A stretch of 64,000 nt of DNA, taken from positions 868,001 through 932,000 of the forward strand of contig JAXMAN010000001.1 of the NCBI GenBank assembly GCA_046350355.1, written 5' to 3'. Both the position numbers and the translations under genes were made by a program. The stretch comes from UBA966 sp046350355. GTDB taxonomy: Bacteria > Planctomycetota > Phycisphaerae > Phycisphaerales > SM1A02. Positions 31,321 through 40,125 of this stretch are shown in pieces. The notes under the pieces were generated by a model. That model was given only the letters and a program-made list of their open reading frames with translations, was not told where the DNA came from and made no database searches. Within the stretch, counting starts at the first letter, position 1. Every line of letters begins with the position of its first letter.

Positions 31321-33845
31321 TCGTCCTCGGGATTCGCGTTGCTGGCAACGTCCCCACTGTCACCGGTACCGGAACCGCCACTGCCGTGCCGCTGCGCGGG
31401 GGTTTTGGCGACGCGCGAGATCCGGTACTCGAACCGCGGCCGTCCGCCCTTGCGGCTCGGTGCGACGTGCGTGCCCACCAGGCGGCCCGCCTGCACCAGC
31501 TTCTCGAGGTCCGCCGTCGCCTGCTCGGCATTGCCGCGGTACATGCGCACGCCGTGGGTCAGCTCGCGCACCGTGGTGGCGCCGCCTTGGCGCTCGATCC
31601 AGTCGAGGAGCATTCGGTCCGCCTGCGCGGGGCCGGTCTCGCCGAGCTTCGCGTAGAGCCGCCATGCCTCGTGCTTGAACCACTTGGCGAGCTGGATGCC
31701 CGTGGCCATGCTCACTTCGTCGATGACGAAGTGGTCCTTCAGCGTCGGGTCGCCGATGGCCCAGCGCACCATGTGGATGATGAGCGCAAGGCGCGGCGTG
31801 TACCCCTCGAGCTTCGACCACGCGGCCGCGAGGTCCGACTGCAGGCGCACCTGCTCGGCGCCGTGCAGGTTGTAGTACTCGATCCAGATGCGCTTGGCCT
31901 CGGGGCCGATGTGCACGGTCTGCGGGATGAGCCGCGGCTCCTCGCTCATGTCGCGCGGGTCGGGAATCATCTCGAGCGAGTGCAGCTTGCGGATCAGGTC
32001 GGCGTAGCTGTCGAGGAGCTCCGGGCTGATCTCGGCCTCGGTCCAGAACTTCTGCAAGGGCGGTGGCGCGGCAAACACGAAGCGGGCTGCCAGGCCGCTC
32101 TCGCGGTGCTCGGCCGTGAGCATGCGCTTGAGGATGGCGGGCTGGATGCCGCCGGTCAGGCAGACGGATGCGCGCGACACGTAGATGGTCGGCGGGATGC
32201 CGGTCTTTCGGTCGATCGACATGCTGTTGCCGTTGAAGCACTGCAGCCAGCTGGCGGCGTCGCCACCCGACACGCCGTTCTTCGAATGGCGGTCGAAGGA
32301 CGCGAACCACCCGCTGAGCTCGTCGCGGGCCAAGAGCACGCCGCGCGGATTCGCCTGCAGGATCGGGGCGAGCGACTCGGTGGTGGCGTCCTCAAGCCGG
32401 TAGCGCTTCGGACGCGGCATCTTCGGCGCCACGGGCGGATCGCCTGCGGCGGCCTTGTGCTTCGTCGCGGCCTTCTTCCACGCCGTGTACTCGACGTCGA
32501 AGATCGCAAGCTCGGCCTTGTACTGCTCGACCGCCTTGTCGTACTCGGCGTAGGCCTCGTCCTGCAGCTGGCGCAGTGGCTCGGTGACCAGGGTGAATGC
32601 GGGCGTCTTGCTGGTGCCCGACTCGCCGATGATCGCCGTCCAGATGATGGGCGGCTCGCGCCAGCTGTTCTTGATCTGCACGCGCCGCGAGTTGCCGATG
32701 GCCGCACCCAGCACCGCGAGCATGGGAAGCGCAATGAACGACGGATCGCACACGGTCGCGCGCGAGCCTTGCTCGATCATGAGCCGCATGACCTCGGGCA
32801 GGATGTGGCTTGGGAACGGGTCCCACTCGAGGCTTCGCTCGGTCGGGGTGGCTTCGTCCTCTTCGGCGGCATTCGCGCGGCGCTCCGAGAGGGCCTGGTC
32901 GAGCTCCTTGCGCACGGCCGCAGCGTCGCCGCCACGGTGAGCGAGGAAGTCGGCCATGTCGCCGCCCGCGGGCATCTCGGGCCACAGCGCCGAGAGCCAC
33001 ACGACGGTGACGTGCTTCGCGCCTGCGGCCTTCGCAAGCTCGGCGACGCGCTCCGCGTACTGGTCGCCTGCCGCGTCGTGGTCGGGCAGGATCACCACCT
33101 CGCGCCCGGCGAGCGGTGACCAGTCGCTTTTGTCGGCCGACTTGCTGCCGTGCGCCGAGGTGGTGGCGACCACGCCGAGCGAGCGCGTGGCGTCGGCGGC
33201 CTTCTCGCCTTCGGCCACGAAGATCGGCGTTCCTTCGGGTGCAGCCAGCACTTCAGGCAGCGCGTACAGCGGGCGCGGCTCTTGCATGCCGTTGAACCGC
33301 CACAGGCCGTCCTCGCCACGCGAGGCGGGCAGGATCCTCTTCTCGCGCTTGCCGTCGCGCTCGGTGTCCCAGCGGGCGACCAGGCCGACCACCTCGCCGT
33401 CGGCGTCGTGGTAGTGCCAGTGGGCGCTCGTGACGCCGTGCTTGCGCTCGTAGGCCTCGAGCGTGGCCTCGGGGGTTTCGAACGACGGTCCGTCCCGGCG
33501 GGGTGTGGCACCGTTTCCCGGTTCCGCGGCCTCGGTGGCCGGGGTTTCGGTACTGGTGACGGTGGGGACGGTGTTGACGGGCCATTTGCGCAGCGGCACC
33601 AGCTGCGTGCGCTCCGACTTCTCGAAGAGGTCGGATTGCTTCAGCCCGAGCGCGCCGCAGACAGCCTCGACGGTGCAGCCTGCGTGGCACTTCACCAGCG
33701 CCCGGCCATCGGAGCCGGTGCTGACGCTCAGGCTTGGCGAACGATCATCGTGGGCCGGGCAGCACGAGCTCCAGCCTTCGCCTGCCTTGCGCGGGCGCTT
33801 GCCCGCGGCACGCAGGGCGAAGAGAACGGTGTCGACGGCGCTCAC
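31305..33845 (-). CDS. DUF3987/Toprim primase-helicase-like protein
   Basis: 846 aa. The N-terminus has a CHC2-like zinc finger (CCPAHDD then KCHAGC), followed by a Toprim-like segment (IFVAEGEKAADA and VVILPDHDAAG), as in mobile-element primases. The C-terminal ~500 residues are the DUF3987 region with a P-loop-like IIGESGTSKTPAF. It ends in a Gly/Ser/Thr/Asp repeat tail. The GTG at 33845 is chosen because AAGGAGG lies 6 nt upstream and it overlaps the HTH stop by 4 bp; a longer frame exists. It probably supports replication or maintenance of the element. Confidence 0.85.
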   Translation of the reverse strand: MSAVDTVLFALRAAGKRPRKAGEGWSSCCPAHDDRSPSLSVSTGSDGRALVKCHAGCTVEAVCGALGLKQSDLFEKSERTQLVPLRKWPVNTVPTVTSTETPATEAAEPGNGATPRRDGPSFETPEATLEAYERKHGVTSAHWHYHDADGEVVGLVARWDTERDGKREKRILPASRGEDGLWRFNGMQEPRPLYALPEVLAAPEGTPIFVAEGEKAADATRSLGVVATTSAHGSKSADKSDWSPLAGREVVILPDHDAAGDQYAERVAELAKAAGAKHVTVVWLSALWPEMPAGGDMADFLAHRGGDAAAVRKELDQALSERRANAAEEDEATPTERSLEWDPFPSHILPEVMRLMIEQGSRATVCDPSFIALPMLAVLGAAIGNSRRVQIKNSWREPPIIWTAIIGESGTSKTPAFTLVTEPLRQLQDEAYAEYDKAVEQYKAELAIFDVEYTAWKKAATKHKAAAGDPPVAPKMPRPKRYRLEDATTESLAPILQANPRGVLLARDELSGWFASFDRHSKNGVSGGDAASWLQCFNGNSMSIDRKTGIPPTIYVSRASVCLTGGIQPAILKRMLTAEHRESGLAARFVFAAPPPLQKFWTEAEISPELLDSYADLIRKLHSLEMIPDPRDMSEEPRLIPQTVHIGPEAKRIWIEYYNLHGAEQVRLQSDLAAAWSKLEGYTPRLALIIHMVRWAIGDPTLKDHFVIDEVSMATGIQLAKWFKHEAWRLYAKLGETGPAQADRMLLDWIERQGGATTVRELTHGVRMYRGNAEQATADLEKLVQAGRLVGTHVAPSRKGGRPRFEYRISRVAKTPAQRHGSGGSGTGDSGDVASNANPEDEWGSL

Positions 33846-34099
33846 TGGCGGCCTCCTTCCGGGGCGCCCTGCGCCTGGCGGTCGAGCCACGCCTGCAGCC
33901 CGGTGACGGGGTAGAGGACGCAGGTGCCGATGCGGACGGCGGGGATCGTGCCCCGCGGTGCGGTGAGCGACCAGAGCATGCGCTCGCTGATCCCGAGGGC
34001 CTTGGCGGCCTCGCGGGGGCGGAGGGCGAGGGCGGAGTGGAGCGCGGTCGACGCGACGGCGGGCGCGGAGCCCGGCGCGGTGGTGCGGTCAGTTGCCAC
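33842..34099 (-). CDS. Small HTH protein (excisionase/AlpA-like)
   Basis: 85 aa. A MerR/excisionase-type helix-turn-helix covers REAAKALGISERMLWSLTAPRGTIPAVRIGTCVLYPV, followed by a short helix LQAWLDRQ. It starts with a GTG preceded by AAGGGGGTG. It overlaps the other HTH gene by 11 bp upstream and the primase gene by 4 bp downstream, so it belongs to the replication/integration module. It probably binds DNA at the element ends or its promoter. Confidence 0.8.
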   Translation of the reverse strand: MATDRTTAPGSAPAVASTALHSALALRPREAAKALGISERMLWSLTAPRGTIPAVRIGTCVLYPVTGLQAWLDRQAQGAPEGGRQ

Positions 34100-34346
34100 G
34101 GTTCACCCCCTTGCCGATCGAACCGCTCTCCATCGAGAGCGCCCTGAGCGCGGCCTCGCGCTCGAAGCGGATGAAACGATGTCCCGCCCGAAGGCACGGA
34201 ACGCGGCCGGACCGCGCCCATCGCCGGACGGTGCTGCTCGTGACGCCGAGAAGAGCCGCGAGCTCACGTGCCGTGAGCAGGCGCCGCTTCCCGTCGTCGT
34301 ACTGCCCGTTGCCGGGCCCGATCGAAGGTAGGTGCTTCATGCCCAT
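34089..34346 (-). CDS. HTH DNA-binding protein (excisionase family)
   Basis: 85 aa. LLTARELAALLGVTSSTVRRWARSGRVPCLRAGHRFIRFERE is a textbook excisionase-type winged HTH. It may start at 34346 or six bases later at 34340. It is the first gene of the minus-strand module HTH-HTH-primase-TubC-like. Its role could be control of excision or of the primase operon. Confidence 0.82.
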   Translation of the reverse strand: MGMKHLPSIGPGNGQYDDGKRRLLTARELAALLGVTSSTVRRWARSGRVPCLRAGHRFIRFEREAALRALSMESGSIGKGVNRGN

Positions 34347-34433
34347 CCGGAGCTGGATGGGCGGATTCGGAAGCGGATGGCCGCGGTCGATCGTGGATGG
34401 CGTCGGATTTCCGAGCGGAATCCACGCCTGCGG

Positions 34434-35141
34434 TCAGTTGTCCCGGTGACGATCCTCGATGTCCCGGGAGCGAACGATGCTGCGCCCGGTTCGACCCGCT
34501 CTCGGTGAGTTCACGCGCCCCAGCGTCCGGCGGAGGTAGTCGCGCACGTACCGCGCCCACGTGTCCCACGCGGGAACCATCGGATTCCCTCGCGCGTCCA
34601 CCTCGTAGGCTGGGCAACCGTTTTCGCGCAGGTAGTCGTACTGTGCCCGGGTGTAACGCTCTTCAGAGCCGTCGGGCGGCATAAGGTCCGGACGCTCGTC
34701 GCGCACCCATTCCAGGGATGCTCCGGCTCGGCTGACAGCTTCCGGCATCTCGGCGGGTGGTCTTGCGGGCTGATCGCCTTGGGAGGCCTTTGGCGTCGAC
34801 ATGGCCGCGCTAAGACGCAGGAGCGCTGGGTAGATGCTTGTCAGAATCCGGCCCAGTTCGGCCTCGTCGCTGTCCGGCAACGGAGAGTCGGGTTGGATGC
34901 GGGCCGCGCACAAGGGGCCGAGCCATGCGTCCGGCACCACGATTCCCGAGGCGACGAGCTCAATCTTGCAGTCCTCCACGTACTCGAAGAGCAGCCCAGC
35001 AGCGACCAGCCGCGTGAACTCGTCGCGTGACTCGTGGCCAAGGCTCTCGTACGCGGGGCGCCCCCACGCGCGCATGTGAAGGAACACCTCCCAGAGGCGG
35101 TAGAGCGCGAAGTACTGATCGTCGGCTTCCTTTCCTGGCAT
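34434..35141 (-). CDS. Unknown protein of the element
   Basis: 235 aa, no family recognised. It looks cytosolic: no signal, no membrane span. It contains an aromatic-rich N-terminal helix (DQYFALYRLWEVFLHMRAW), an acidic middle (SDEAELGRILTSIYPALLRL), and a basic Arg-rich C-terminus (RTLGRVNSPRAGRTGRSIVRSRD). A YTRAQYDYLRENG segment may be HTH-like. It follows the 316-aa unknown gene by 11 bp, so the two form a minus-strand pair divergent from the DUF499 operon. Confidence 0.6.
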   Translation of the reverse strand: MPGKEADDQYFALYRLWEVFLHMRAWGRPAYESLGHESRDEFTRLVAAGLLFEYVEDCKIELVASGIVVPDAWLGPLCAARIQPDSPLPDSDEAELGRILTSIYPALLRLSAAMSTPKASQGDQPARPPAEMPEAVSRAGASLEWVRDERPDLMPPDGSEERYTRAQYDYLRENGCPAYEVDARGNPMVPAWDTWARYVRDYLRRTLGRVNSPRAGRTGRSIVRSRDIEDRHRDN

Positions 35142-35152
35142 AGGCGCAGCCC

Positions 35153-36103
35153 TCAAGCGCGATACCCCATGCCCGCCAGCTGCCTGCTCGCCCATTCGGC
35201 GCGGTGAATGCCCCACATCGTCGTGTTCATCGCGATGTTCGGGGCGGCGTGCAGTGCGTTCGGGAGGAATGACACGTAACCCAGGTTGGTCCCCATGCGG
35301 CCGGGGCACCATGCGCCGAAGTGCGGGGGCAGGTCGACCGCTGCCATCTCGAGCAGGTTCAGGCGCGCACAGGCCTCGTGCACCTGCTTGGTGCCCGGGA
35401 GCTGATGCGGGAGCTGCAGAAGCACGAAGAGGCCGCCGCCAAGCTCCGGATGCGGCTGATCGGCACGCAGCTGGAAGAGCGCAGTGTTGTGGTGGCCAAC
35501 GGCAGCCGATGCCGCCCCGGGCTCAAGCCCGAACTCAGCCGTGAAGCCGAGCCCGCCGCTCGAACAGACGCAGAAGCGCGACATCATCTCCTCGAGGGAC
35601 TCGAACTCGTCCTCGTCCCATTCCGAGTCGCCGCCGCACGGAGGCTCGCCGCCGAAGGTGCGCCGCATTGCGCCGAGGATGCCTTCGGTGCCGCCGATGA
35701 TCGTGAACAGCAGCAGCGGAAGATGGAGCTGTCGCCACGCATCCTCACGCTCGAAAATGGTCAGGCGTGATCCGATGTAGATGCGTGACTTGTCAAAAGT
35801 CAGCGCGCCCAGCGCCGCCATCGGATTGAAGGCAGCCGCAGATTCGATCTCGCGACCCTTCATCATCTTCTGGATGAGTGCCGGGAGTTCGGTTGTGACT
35901 TGCACGACCGCCTTGATCGGTTCGTCCTTGGTTGCCCCGGGCGCCGCCGGCACCACCTCGACCCGGGTCGTGTAGTGGTCGTGCTTGGCGAGAAGGGCGT
36001 TGCCGTCGAACGAGGTCTTGATTGTTCCCGTGCTCAGCATGAGGGCGAGGTCGCCCAGCGGGACACCCAGCGGAGTTCGGTCGGTCTTCTTGTTCCAGAA
36101 CAT
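35153..36103 (-). CDS. Unknown protein divergent from the DUF499 operon
   Basis: 316 aa, no family recognised. It begins FWNKKTDRTPLGVPLGDLALMLSTGTIKTSF and has a hydrophobic patch (LHLPLLLFTIIGGTEGILG), followed by an acidic run (DSEWDEDEFESLEEMM) and four cysteines (PCGG, FCVCSS, WCPG region). The ATG at 36103 has CGGAG 6 nt upstream. It shares a 214-bp divergent intergenic region with the DUF499 gene, so it could be co-regulated with the defence operon. The gene looks intact. Confidence 0.6.
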   Translation of the reverse strand: MFWNKKTDRTPLGVPLGDLALMLSTGTIKTSFDGNALLAKHDHYTTRVEVVPAAPGATKDEPIKAVVQVTTELPALIQKMMKGREIESAAAFNPMAALGALTFDKSRIYIGSRLTIFEREDAWRQLHLPLLLFTIIGGTEGILGAMRRTFGGEPPCGGDSEWDEDEFESLEEMMSRFCVCSSGGLGFTAEFGLEPGAASAAVGHHNTALFQLRADQPHPELGGGLFVLLQLPHQLPGTKQVHEACARLNLLEMAAVDLPPHFGAWCPGRMGTNLGYVSFLPNALHAAPNIAMNTTMWGIHRAEWASRQLAGMGYRA

Positions 36104-36317
36104 GGTTCTCCGGGTTTGGAAACCCAGCCTCAAGGTCGTTTCTTCGCCGCGCATTCCCCATGCCGCGCCGTTAGACTCATGTGCCCCCCGGCGGAACTCG
36201 GGGACGCCGCCCGGGATGTTGCGCAATGCCACAGTAGCCGGGTGGCTTCTGGAGCCGTGACCGAAGGGTACTTGAGAATGGTCGCCGCGCGTTCGCCCGG
36301 TTGACGAGGACTGCAGT

Positions 36318-39300
36318 ATGAAGACCCTGAAGACACTTTGCACCCCCCGAGAGAGCATCTTCGATTCCGCCAAGCGGGATACGGTGCTCAATCTGTCTCA
36401 TTTGGTGGCCGACAAGGTCGACCCCAAGACGTTCTTTGACGAGAGCTTCGTCACCGAAGGCATGCGGACGCTCTTGGTAGAGGCCTTCCGCAGGCTTCAG
36501 GGCCAGTCGGATCAGGCGGTCTTCAAGCTGACCCAGGCCATGGGTGGCGGCAAGACGCACAATCTGATCACTCTGGGTCTGCTCGCCAAGCATCCTGCTG
36601 TCCGGTCGGCCGTCCTGGCGGGCCTGCCTGACGCACGGGCGTTGGAGAGGGTGCGTGTGGTCGCGTTCTCGGGCCGTGAGACAGATGTGCCGCACGGTCT
36701 GTGGGGCGAGATCGCAAAGCAACTCGGCAAGTACGACGCCTTCAAGGACTATTACCAGCCGCTGAAGGCGCCTGGACGCTCGGCTTGGGTGAACCTCCTC
36801 AGGGGCGAGCCGACGCTGATTCTGCTTGACGAGCTACCGCCGTACCTGGACAACGCGAAGGCAACGGCGGTTGGCAACTCCGACCTGGCGAAGGTCACCG
36901 CTACCGCGCTCACCAATCTCTTCGAGGCAGTGGCAGAGAATGAGCTCGGAAATGTGTGCATCGTCCTGACCGACCTCGTCGGGACTTATGCCGAAGCCAG
37001 CGCCCAGATCCAGCAGGTCTTGCAGCAGCTGCAGTTCGAGGCGCAGCGGCACTCGATGAACCTCACGCCGGTCCAGATCAATACAGACGAGTTCTATCAC
37101 ATCATCCGAAAGCGCCTGTTCAAGTCGCTGCCGAAGGACTCGGATGTTGCAGACGTTGCTCAGGGCTACGCAAAGTCCATTCGCGACGCCAAGCAGATGG
37201 ACATCACGGCCCAGTCTCCCGAACAGTTTGGGCAGCTCGTGCAGGCGAGTTACCCCTTCCATCCCGCGATCAAAGATCTCTATGCGCGATTCCGCGAGAA
37301 CCCTGGCTTCCAGCAGACGCGGGCGCTTATCCGACTGATGCGGGTCATCGCCGCGAGGATGTGGACCTCAGGTGAAGCCGACAAGCGATACCTCATCTCT
37401 GTTCACGACATCGACCTCAACGATGCCGAAACGTTGTCGGAGATCCGGCAGATCAATCCGAACTTGGAGAACGCCGTCGCGCATGACATTGCGTCGCAAG
37501 GCAAGTCCGTCGCCGAGACCATGGATCAGAATCTCGGCACGACAGATGCAACCGATGCGTGCAGGCTGGTGTTCATGGCGTCACTCGCGAATGTGCCGAA
37601 TGCCGTGCTCGGACTTTCGATCCCCGAGTTGGTTGCGTATCTCTGCGCGCCGGGCAGGAATCTCGCCAAGCTGAAGGGCGATGTCCTGGAGAAGCTCGCC
37701 ACGGCCGCGTGGTATCTCCATTCCAACCGCGATGGAAAGCTGTTCTTCCGAAACACGGAGAACCTGAACGCGAAACTCGAGTCGCTCGCTCGAGCCTACG
37801 TGCGCGAGCAGTCGATGAAGGAGCTCCGTGAGCGGCTGAACGGCCTGTTCCGGGTGGACAACGGTTGGTGTTACCAATCCGTACTGGCGCTCCCGGCAAT
37901 CGACGAGATCGACCTTGCGTCCGACAAGGTGGCGCTCGTGATCTCGGAACCATTCATTGGCCAGGGACTGAACCCGGAGCTGCGCAAGTTCTGGGAGCAG
38001 GCAATGTTCAAGAATCGGGTCGCGTTCCTGACCGGTTCAAGGAACACCTTCGAGGGTCTGCTTGAGAGCGCCAAACGCCTCAAGGCCGTTCAGCACATCA
38101 TCGACGAGATGGAAGCTGAGCGCGTGCCGACAACAGATCCGCAATTCAAGCAGGCAGATGAACTGAAGGACCGGGTCCTCCAGCAGTTCCTTTCGTCTGT
38201 GAAGGAGACCTTTTCAACGCTTTGGTATCCGACGCGCCGCAATGATGCAGACGAGCTCGCAAGCGCCGACTTCCTCATGAAATTCGAGGGCAACCGCTAC
38301 AACGGCGAAGATCAAGTCCTTCAGGTGCTTCGCGAGAAGCAGAAGTTCACTGAGGAGGTGACGGCGGACACCTTCCGCAAGAAGATCGAAGCGCGGCTGT
38401 TCACTCAGCCGCAGATGCTGTGGACGGAAGTAAAGAAGCGCGCCGCGATCAATGCACAGTGGCAGTGGCACCGCCGTGATGCGCTGGATGCACTCAAGGA
38501 CGACATGGTCCATCGCGAGATTTGGCGCGAGGATGCTGGTGGGTATGTTGATCGCTCTCCGCCTCCAGCGAAGACCACCGCAGTGCAGATTCAAGAGCGT
38601 TCGCGCGACGAGGTGACCGGTGAAGTCGAGCTCAAGGTGACGCCAGTGCACGGCGATGCCGTGTACGCGGAGATCGGCGGTGAGCCGACTCGTGCGTCGA
38701 AGCTGGTCGAAAACGGCATTTTCCGAACCCGCGAGATGCAGGTGTCCTTCCTCGCTGTTGACACGAAGGGAACCCATCCGGACGGTGCTCCCCTCGGCTG
38801 GAAGAACCGCGTCACCCTCCAGCACAGGGTGTACTCCGGTGGTAACGGTCAAAAGCTCGTGGAGCTGAAGGCTGCGCCCGACCATCCGGGCCAGACTGAG
38901 ATCCTCTACACCACGAATGGCACCAATCCGCATCTCGGAGGCGGTACCTACGATGGTCCGATTGCGCTCGCGCGCGGCACGGCGATCGTACTTGCCTATG
39001 CAAAGTGCGGCGGCGTTGAGTCGGACATTCTCGAGGTGCCGATCAAATGGGACGACAAGGGAAATGGTCAGGAGATTGATGCCGCTCGTCCGGCAAAGTG
39101 GAAGCGGCATCACCGGTATCAGATCACGCAGGAGTCATACAACTTCCTCGAACGCCTCAAGATTCATGACGCCTCAGTAAGTGGTTTGCGCGTGAGCGTG
39201 GTTGGCGAGCGCTGGGCAGAGCTCAGTCTTGACAGCAAGATCGAGCTCTCTGCACTGGACCTCCACCCAGTGGTTGAGATGGTCCGCAAGATTCCTGGTT

Positions 39301-39413
39301 CTGGCCAGTTGGCGCTGGAAGCCGAGGTCATCCACTTCAAGACTGGCCAGGCGCTGCTTGACTGGGTGAAGGACGTGAAGACCGACTTGGTGGCGGGTGA
39401 AGTGGTTCAGTGA
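36318..39413 (+). CDS. DUF499 AAA+-type ATPase, defence-associated
   Basis: 1031 aa. Walker A is MGGGKTH at residues 75-81 and Walker B TLILLDELPPYL at ~170. The body matches DUF499 (COG1483-type ATPase). Near residue 860 there is a beta-sandwich-like segment (TEILYTTNGTNPHLGGGTYDGPI) resembling the CHB/HEX C-terminal fold, followed by a C-terminal domain. It is the first gene of a five-gene plus-strand operon; the next gene follows after 19 bp. DUF499 with a DUF1156 methylase and a helicase recurs in defence islands. The mechanism is not established from sequence. Confidence 0.88.
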   Translation: MKTLKTLCTPRESIFDSAKRDTVLNLSHLVADKVDPKTFFDESFVTEGMRTLLVEAFRRLQGQSDQAVFKLTQAMGGGKTHNLITLGLLAKHPAVRSAVLAGLPDARALERVRVVAFSGRETDVPHGLWGEIAKQLGKYDAFKDYYQPLKAPGRSAWVNLLRGEPTLILLDELPPYLDNAKATAVGNSDLAKVTATALTNLFEAVAENELGNVCIVLTDLVGTYAEASAQIQQVLQQLQFEAQRHSMNLTPVQINTDEFYHIIRKRLFKSLPKDSDVADVAQGYAKSIRDAKQMDITAQSPEQFGQLVQASYPFHPAIKDLYARFRENPGFQQTRALIRLMRVIAARMWTSGEADKRYLISVHDIDLNDAETLSEIRQINPNLENAVAHDIASQGKSVAETMDQNLGTTDATDACRLVFMASLANVPNAVLGLSIPELVAYLCAPGRNLAKLKGDVLEKLATAAWYLHSNRDGKLFFRNTENLNAKLESLARAYVREQSMKELRERLNGLFRVDNGWCYQSVLALPAIDEIDLASDKVALVISEPFIGQGLNPELRKFWEQAMFKNRVAFLTGSRNTFEGLLESAKRLKAVQHIIDEMEAERVPTTDPQFKQADELKDRVLQQFLSSVKETFSTLWYPTRRNDADELASADFLMKFEGNRYNGEDQVLQVLREKQKFTEEVTADTFRKKIEARLFTQPQMLWTEVKKRAAINAQWQWHRRDALDALKDDMVHREIWREDAGGYVDRSPPPAKTTAVQIQERSRDEVTGEVELKVTPVHGDAVYAEIGGEPTRASKLVENGIFRTREMQVSFLAVDTKGTHPDGAPLGWKNRVTLQHRVYSGGNGQKLVELKAAPDHPGQTEILYTTNGTNPHLGGGTYDGPIALARGTAIVLAYAKCGGVESDILEVPIKWDDKGNGQEIDAARPAKWKRHHRYQITQESYNFLERLKIHDASVSGLRVSVVGERWAELSLDSKIELSALDLHPVVEMVRKIPGSGQLALEAEVIHFKTGQALLDWVKDVKTDLVAGEVVQ

Positions 39414-39432
39414 TGCTTGGTTGAGGTAATGC

Positions 39433-40125
39433 ATGTCAAAGCGAACAACCAGCCCAGGCGAGGAAGCGCTTGTCGGATCGTTTGGATTCGACCCCGGCGC
39501 GTCGTCTGCGCACTTTCTCGTCCATATCCCGCCTGGGGCTTCGCAGCACGTGCTCATCAGCGAGCATCTGTCGTGGGATCCTGTTCGTGTTGCGGTGTCC
39601 CAGCACCTCGGTGTCGAGCGCGAGGATGGGCAGGTGCGATGCCAGTTGGCGCGGTTCAAGTGGAATGAGATTGCGGAGACGCTTCGGGCGGACTTCAACG
39701 TGAAACTCAAGCGCGAGGGTATGCGTCCGGGTCGTTGGAAGGTCGGATTCAACCCGATCTCGCGCATGCTGGGCAAGGAGCTCGCGCTTCTCGCATGGGC
39801 GATCGAGGATGCCGACCCAGCCTTGATTCCGACTGCCATTGCGAATTGGCAGGGGCTTACACCGGAGGAGCGTTGGTGGCTTTACACGATGACCGCCGCG
39901 GCAACAGGGAACTTTATGGTCGGCAGGGGCAGAGGGTGGCGCAAGGCCGTCCGCTTCGCGCTGACGGAGAACCCGATCACCACGCGCGTCGTCAATGAGC
40001 CTGTCGTTCCGGAGTTCTTCCGACTGGTGAGTGACTCGCCGGCGGAGTCCGCCGTGGGTTCTGAGGAAATTGAGACGGCGCCGCCCGCGAGCGCGGCGCG
40101 CTCCAAGAAGAGGAAGAAGTCATGA
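39433..40125 (+). CDS. DUF3780 protein, defence-associated
   Basis: 230 aa. FGFDPGASSAHFLVHIPPG, the AWAIEDADPALIPTAIANWQGL stretch and EERWWLYTMTAAATG are typical of DUF3780. There is no catalytic motif visible; it ends in a basic SKKRKKS tail. Its fixed place between the DUF499 ATPase and the DUF1156 methylase suggests a structural or specificity subunit. The ATGA overlap with the methylase gene implies coupled translation. Confidence 0.87.
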   Translation: MSKRTTSPGEEALVGSFGFDPGASSAHFLVHIPPGASQHVLISEHLSWDPVRVAVSQHLGVEREDGQVRCQLARFKWNEIAETLRADFNVKLKREGMRPGRWKVGFNPISRMLGKELALLAWAIEDADPALIPTAIANWQGLTPEERWWLYTMTAAATGNFMVGRGRGWRKAVRFALTENPITTRVVNEPVVPEFFRLVSDSPAESAVGSEEIETAPPASAARSKKRKKS

